From NCBI GenBank assembly GCA_964458665.1, contig CAYWOO010000192.1:25027-89026 (forward strand): a stretch of 64,000 bases of DNA. Reading direction: 5' to 3'. The notes beneath the pieces were generated by a model. It was not told the DNA's origin. It saw only the letters and a program-made list of their open reading frames with translations, and made no database searches. The stretch is from JANXYW01 sp964458665. Lineage in GTDB: Bacteria; Chloroflexota; Dehalococcoidia; DSTF01; JACRBR01. Positions 61,802-64,000 of this stretch are shown in pieces; position 1 is the stretch's first letter, and every line of letters starts with the position of its first letter. The translations under genes and the position numbers were made by a program.

Positions 61802-62281
61802 ATGAGCACCACCACCGAGATCATCCGTGCGCTCCACTTCGCGGCGCTCTTCCTGATGATGGGGGGCCTGGGCGCGGTCATGGTCGCCCTGTGGCGCGGC
61901 TGGCGCGAAACCGATTTCGACCGCCAGCTCCTCGCGTTCGAAGACGCCAGCACGGGTCACAAACTGCTGCTGCTCCCCGGCACGATCGCCGTCGGCGCGA
62001 CGGGCGTCTTCCTCGCCGCTGATGCCGAGTTCAACTTCTTCACGACGGGCTGGCTGCTAGCGCTGGAGATCTGCTACCTGGCGATCCTCTTCGCCTGCGT
62101 CCCCATCCTCGGCCATGCCCTCAACCGCGTGCAGATCGAGTCGCTCAAGTCGAAGAAGCAGAAGAAGTCGACAGACGCCCTGCAAGGCCTCCTCGACGAC
62201 AACGTCCCCATCGTCATGTGTCTGATCATCCTCTTCCTCATCCCCGTGATGATCTGGCTGCCCGAATTCAAACCGTTCTGA
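61802..62281 (+). CDS. DUF2269-like integral membrane protein
   Basis: A 159-residue protein with four predicted membrane helices (about residues 8-30, 56-73, 80-103, 134-153). The pattern with HFAALFLMMGGLGAVMVAL and LLLLPGTIAVGATGVFLA fits the DUF2269 family. A Lys-rich cytoplasmic loop (ESLKSKKQKKSTD) joins helices three and four. Its function is not known. Any ribosome binding site is hidden in the tandem repeat upstream. Confidence 0.8.
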   Translation: MSTTTEIIRALHFAALFLMMGGLGAVMVALWRGWRETDFDRQLLAFEDASTGHKLLLLPGTIAVGATGVFLAADAEFNFFTTGWLLALEICYLAILFACVPILGHALNRVQIESLKSKKQKKSTDALQGLLDDNVPIVMCLIILFLIPVMIWLPEFKPF

Positions 62282-62304
62282 TCCCTCGCCAGAGTTAGGG
62301 CGCC

Positions 62305-62345
62305 GCGAGGCGTGGTGGCATAGCCGTCCTCGGCTGTGAGTCCGG
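62305..62345. repeat. GCCGTCCTCGGCTGTGAGTCCGGC element
   Basis: An inverted, almost identical copy of the 42-nt element at 38176-38217. Confidence 0.8.
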
Positions 62346-62472
62346 CAAGGCCGGACCAACGCTCGCTGAACTCCGAAACGAAACCTCCGATCGCGTGCGC
62401 GAACAGGGTCTGAACGAATTGCACTAACAACCTCCAATCTCCCTTACCTTTGTGCTCTTAGTGGATCGTGTC

Positions 62473-62478
62473 CATACT
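62473..62478 (+). promoter_or_regulatory. -10 element CATACT
   Basis: CATACT ends 6 nt before ATG 62485 and there is no ribosome binding site. Confidence 0.4.
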
Positions 62479-62484
62479 CCAGAC

Positions 62485-63165
62485 ATGATGCGCCGCGAAC
62501 CCGACCTCACCGGCATCACCATCACCGCCAAGCCGACGTCGAATCTCACCGATGGTGACGTCGCGATGATGATGTCGCTCTTCGACATCGCCTATCGCGA
62601 CGCGAACCACGCCTATCTCGAGAAGTCGTTCGGCAACCTGCGTTTCGCCGCTGTCGCGATGCACGGCCACACGCCTGCCGGGTTCGCGCTCGGCGACATG
62701 CGCGTGCTCGATCTGCCGCGCCTTCCGGCAACCGTCGTCAGCCTCGCCGGCATCTGCTGCATCGCCGACGACTTCCGCCGCCGCGGGCTCTTCGTCGCAC
62801 TTGAAGGCGCGGCGTCGCGTTGCGCGGGCATCACACCCACGGGCCGATTTATCGCCTGCGGCCGCATGGCCCACCCCGTTAGCTTTCGCCTCATGACGCA
62901 GAACCCAACACACGTCCCGAAGCCCGACATCGAGCCAGCCGCATGGCATCAGGATGTCGGCGAAGCGATTGCGCGCGCGTACGGCGTGCCGAAGTTCGAC
63001 CGCAAGACCTTCGTCTGTCACGGCTCTGGCGTCCCGATTGGCTACCCGCGACTCGAAATGGAGCTGCAGCCCGAAGAATGGCGCGTCTTCGAGCACGTCA
63101 ACCGCGACGCCGGCGACTCCCTGCTAGGCATGGCCTGGATCCCCGACGGCCCCGAAGGCTGGTAA
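62485..63165 (+). CDS. GNAT-like acyltransferase family protein
   Basis: A 226-residue protein. The stretch VVSLAGICCIADDFRRRGLF followed by VALEG resembles motif A of GNAT acetyltransferases (R-x-x-G/A for CoA binding). The rest (YGVPKFDRKTFVCHGSGVP, MAWIPDGPEGW) is not assigned. Overall I would call it a GNAT-like protein of unknown substrate with moderate trust. ATG 62485 is chosen from the CATACT 6 nt upstream. Confidence 0.65.
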   Translation: MMRREPDLTGITITAKPTSNLTDGDVAMMMSLFDIAYRDANHAYLEKSFGNLRFAAVAMHGHTPAGFALGDMRVLDLPRLPATVVSLAGICCIADDFRRRGLFVALEGAASRCAGITPTGRFIACGRMAHPVSFRLMTQNPTHVPKPDIEPAAWHQDVGEAIARAYGVPKFDRKTFVCHGSGVPIGYPRLEMELQPEEWRVFEHVNRDAGDSLLGMAWIPDGPEGW

Positions 63166-63466
63166 GCGAACGGCGCGATCGCGCAGCGAAACGCGGTGAT
63201 ACGCCGCCATCGCCGACTCCCCCCCCCCCGCATCCTTTATGAGCGGATTATCCCGGACCAACACATCATCTCTCCGAAACGCTCCTCCTCGCCCCATGAG
63301 GGAGAGGAGGTGGCCGATCGCAGAGCCGCTCGCAAAGTCGCCGTAGGAGACAGGAGACAGGCCGGAGGAGAGGGCTCGTCCGCCCGCCGATCCCCGGTCC
63401 ACCAGGGACTCCTTCGCGTCCCCCACGGGCCGTTGGCTTCGTGGCTAACCGGCGCCATGCGCGCGG
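63166..63466. other. Gap with a C11 homopolymer and a partial palindromic element
   Basis: A run of eleven C (about 63221-63231) and a fragment like CTCCTCGCCCCATGAGGGAGAGG (63287-63310) are the only visible features; there is no gene. The homopolymer is a likely place for sequence error. Confidence 0.6.
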
Positions 63467-63913
63467 TTATCCGCGCTTCCGCACGTGCCACTGCACCGAC
63501 ATCGTCGCTACCAGCACGCCCTGCTCGTCCGTCAGATCGATCTCGGCCACGAACTCGGCGCGGCCGTCGGCAGCCAGCCGCTCCGCGATCGCTGCGCCGG
63601 TCTCTGCCAGCCGCGCCGTCGCGAGGATCGGTCCCTTCGCGAGCTTCTTGTACTGAATGCTCGCGCCCGCCGCCAACGGCGTCGCGTTCGCCAGGTGCGA
63701 AGCCAGCGCGCCCGTCATCGCCGCACCCGACGCGAACTCCGCGGCCGCAAACAATCCCGCTGCGTGCTGCGAACCGACGTGGTTCAGCATCCGCGGATCG
63801 TTCGGCAACCGCACGACGCCGTGCCCGTCGCCAACCTCCACCAATTCCAACCCCAGGTACCCGTTCATCGGCACCGCCCGCGAAAGCCCCGCCTTGATCG
63901 CCTCGTAATCCAT
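63467..63913 (-). CDS. DUF4442-type hotdog thioesterase
   Basis: A 148-residue single-hotdog protein of the DUF4442/YiiD C-terminal group. It contains MLNHVGSQHAAGLFAAAEFA, where the Gly-His-Ala region and following helix form the active pocket, and the strands ARLAETGAAIAERLAADGRA. It probably hydrolyses acyl-CoA. ATG 63913 has GAGGAG 5 nt upstream. Its neighbour is a GNAT-like gene on the other strand. Confidence 0.82.
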   Translation of the reverse strand: MDYEAIKAGLSRAVPMNGYLGLELVEVGDGHGVVRLPNDPRMLNHVGSQHAAGLFAAAEFASGAAMTGALASHLANATPLAAGASIQYKKLAKGPILATARLAETGAAIAERLAADGRAEFVAEIDLTDEQGVLVATMSVQWHVRKRG

Positions 63914-63921
63914 CAAAACTC

Positions 63922-63953
63922 CTCGTCAGTCGTCAGTCGTCAGTCGTCAGTCC
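63922..63953. repeat. CGTCAGT short tandem repeat
   Basis: Four copies of GTCGTCA/CGTCAGT-type sequence just upstream of the thioesterase gene. Confidence 0.75.
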
Positions 63954-64000
63954 GGCGGTCCGTCCGTACTCCACGCCGCACTCCGAGACGCTCCTCCTCT

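Noticed and set aside
63221..63231. C11 tract as a phase-variation switch
   Set aside because: It lies between genes with no clear promoter spacing or coding frame; a sequencing artefact is more likely.

Overview
This 64 kb window is high-GC bacterial chromosome, densely coded on both strands and without rRNA or CRISPR. Gene content (MEP-pathway ispG beside a site-2 protease gene, class III cyclases fused to hydrolase-like domains, a DUF2652 protein, a UGSC-type selenoprotein, abundant intergenic hairpin repeats) suggests a member of the Chloroflexota, perhaps Dehalococcoidia-like. This is an inference from gene families; no ribosomal marker is present. At least a dozen genes have a TAnnnT -10-like hexamer ending 5-8 nt before the start codon and no ribosome binding site, which points to widespread leaderless transcription.

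Layout. 1-4 kb: rseP-ispG, a VapBC-like PIN toxin module and a helical protein of unknown function. 4-8 kb: glpK-glpD (glycerol use) and a small exported protein. 8-9 kb: an Erm-type 23S rRNA methyltransferase behind a 10-codon leader peptide carrying an Arg-Leu-Arg motif and three hairpins, one over the Shine-Dalgarno site: a likely macrolide-inducible attenuator. 9-18 kb, minus strand: unknown proteins, a J-domain protein, enolase, a thioesterase, a metallopeptidase lipoprotein, XerD and Pcm. 18-24 kb, minus strand: uvrC followed upstream by mrfB-mrfA-like DNA-repair genes. 24-25 kb: a five-copy 119-bp tandem array. 25-33 kb: a zinc alcohol dehydrogenase and four paralogous proteins with an N-terminal alpha/beta-hydrolase-like domain (nucleophile serine lost in all four) and a C-terminal class III nucleotide cyclase, with a tRNA-Arg 3' fragment and a phosphotransferase between them.

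33-42 kb: a frameshifted RibD/DHFR-like gene, a P-loop kinase, a DinB-like protein, folC, a nitroreductase, a TetR regulator, a thioredoxin-fusion protein, and a UGSC selenoprotein whose in-frame TGA is followed by a hairpin; then a frameshifted methyltransferase and an MBL-fold hydrolase. 42-52 kb: a LysM/M23 cell-wall peptidase, obg, nadD, a methyltransferase, a PNPOx-like protein, a TetR-SDR pair, ruvB, a HigBA-type module and pyrE. 52-64 kb: a MetE-like protein, a GH1 beta-glucosidase, a DUF2652 cyclase-like/SRPBCC protein, a lipase-like lipoprotein, cupin, DinB-like and GHMP-kinase genes, pyrG, a membrane protein, a GNAT-like protein and a hotdog thioesterase.

The intergenic spaces are filled with several families of short palindromic repeats. 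One large family keeps constant flanks (TAGGGGC ... GCCCGC) while the stem sequence varies with matching changes on both sides. Two repeat types have also entered coding sequence in frame, in glpD and in the fourth cyclase gene.
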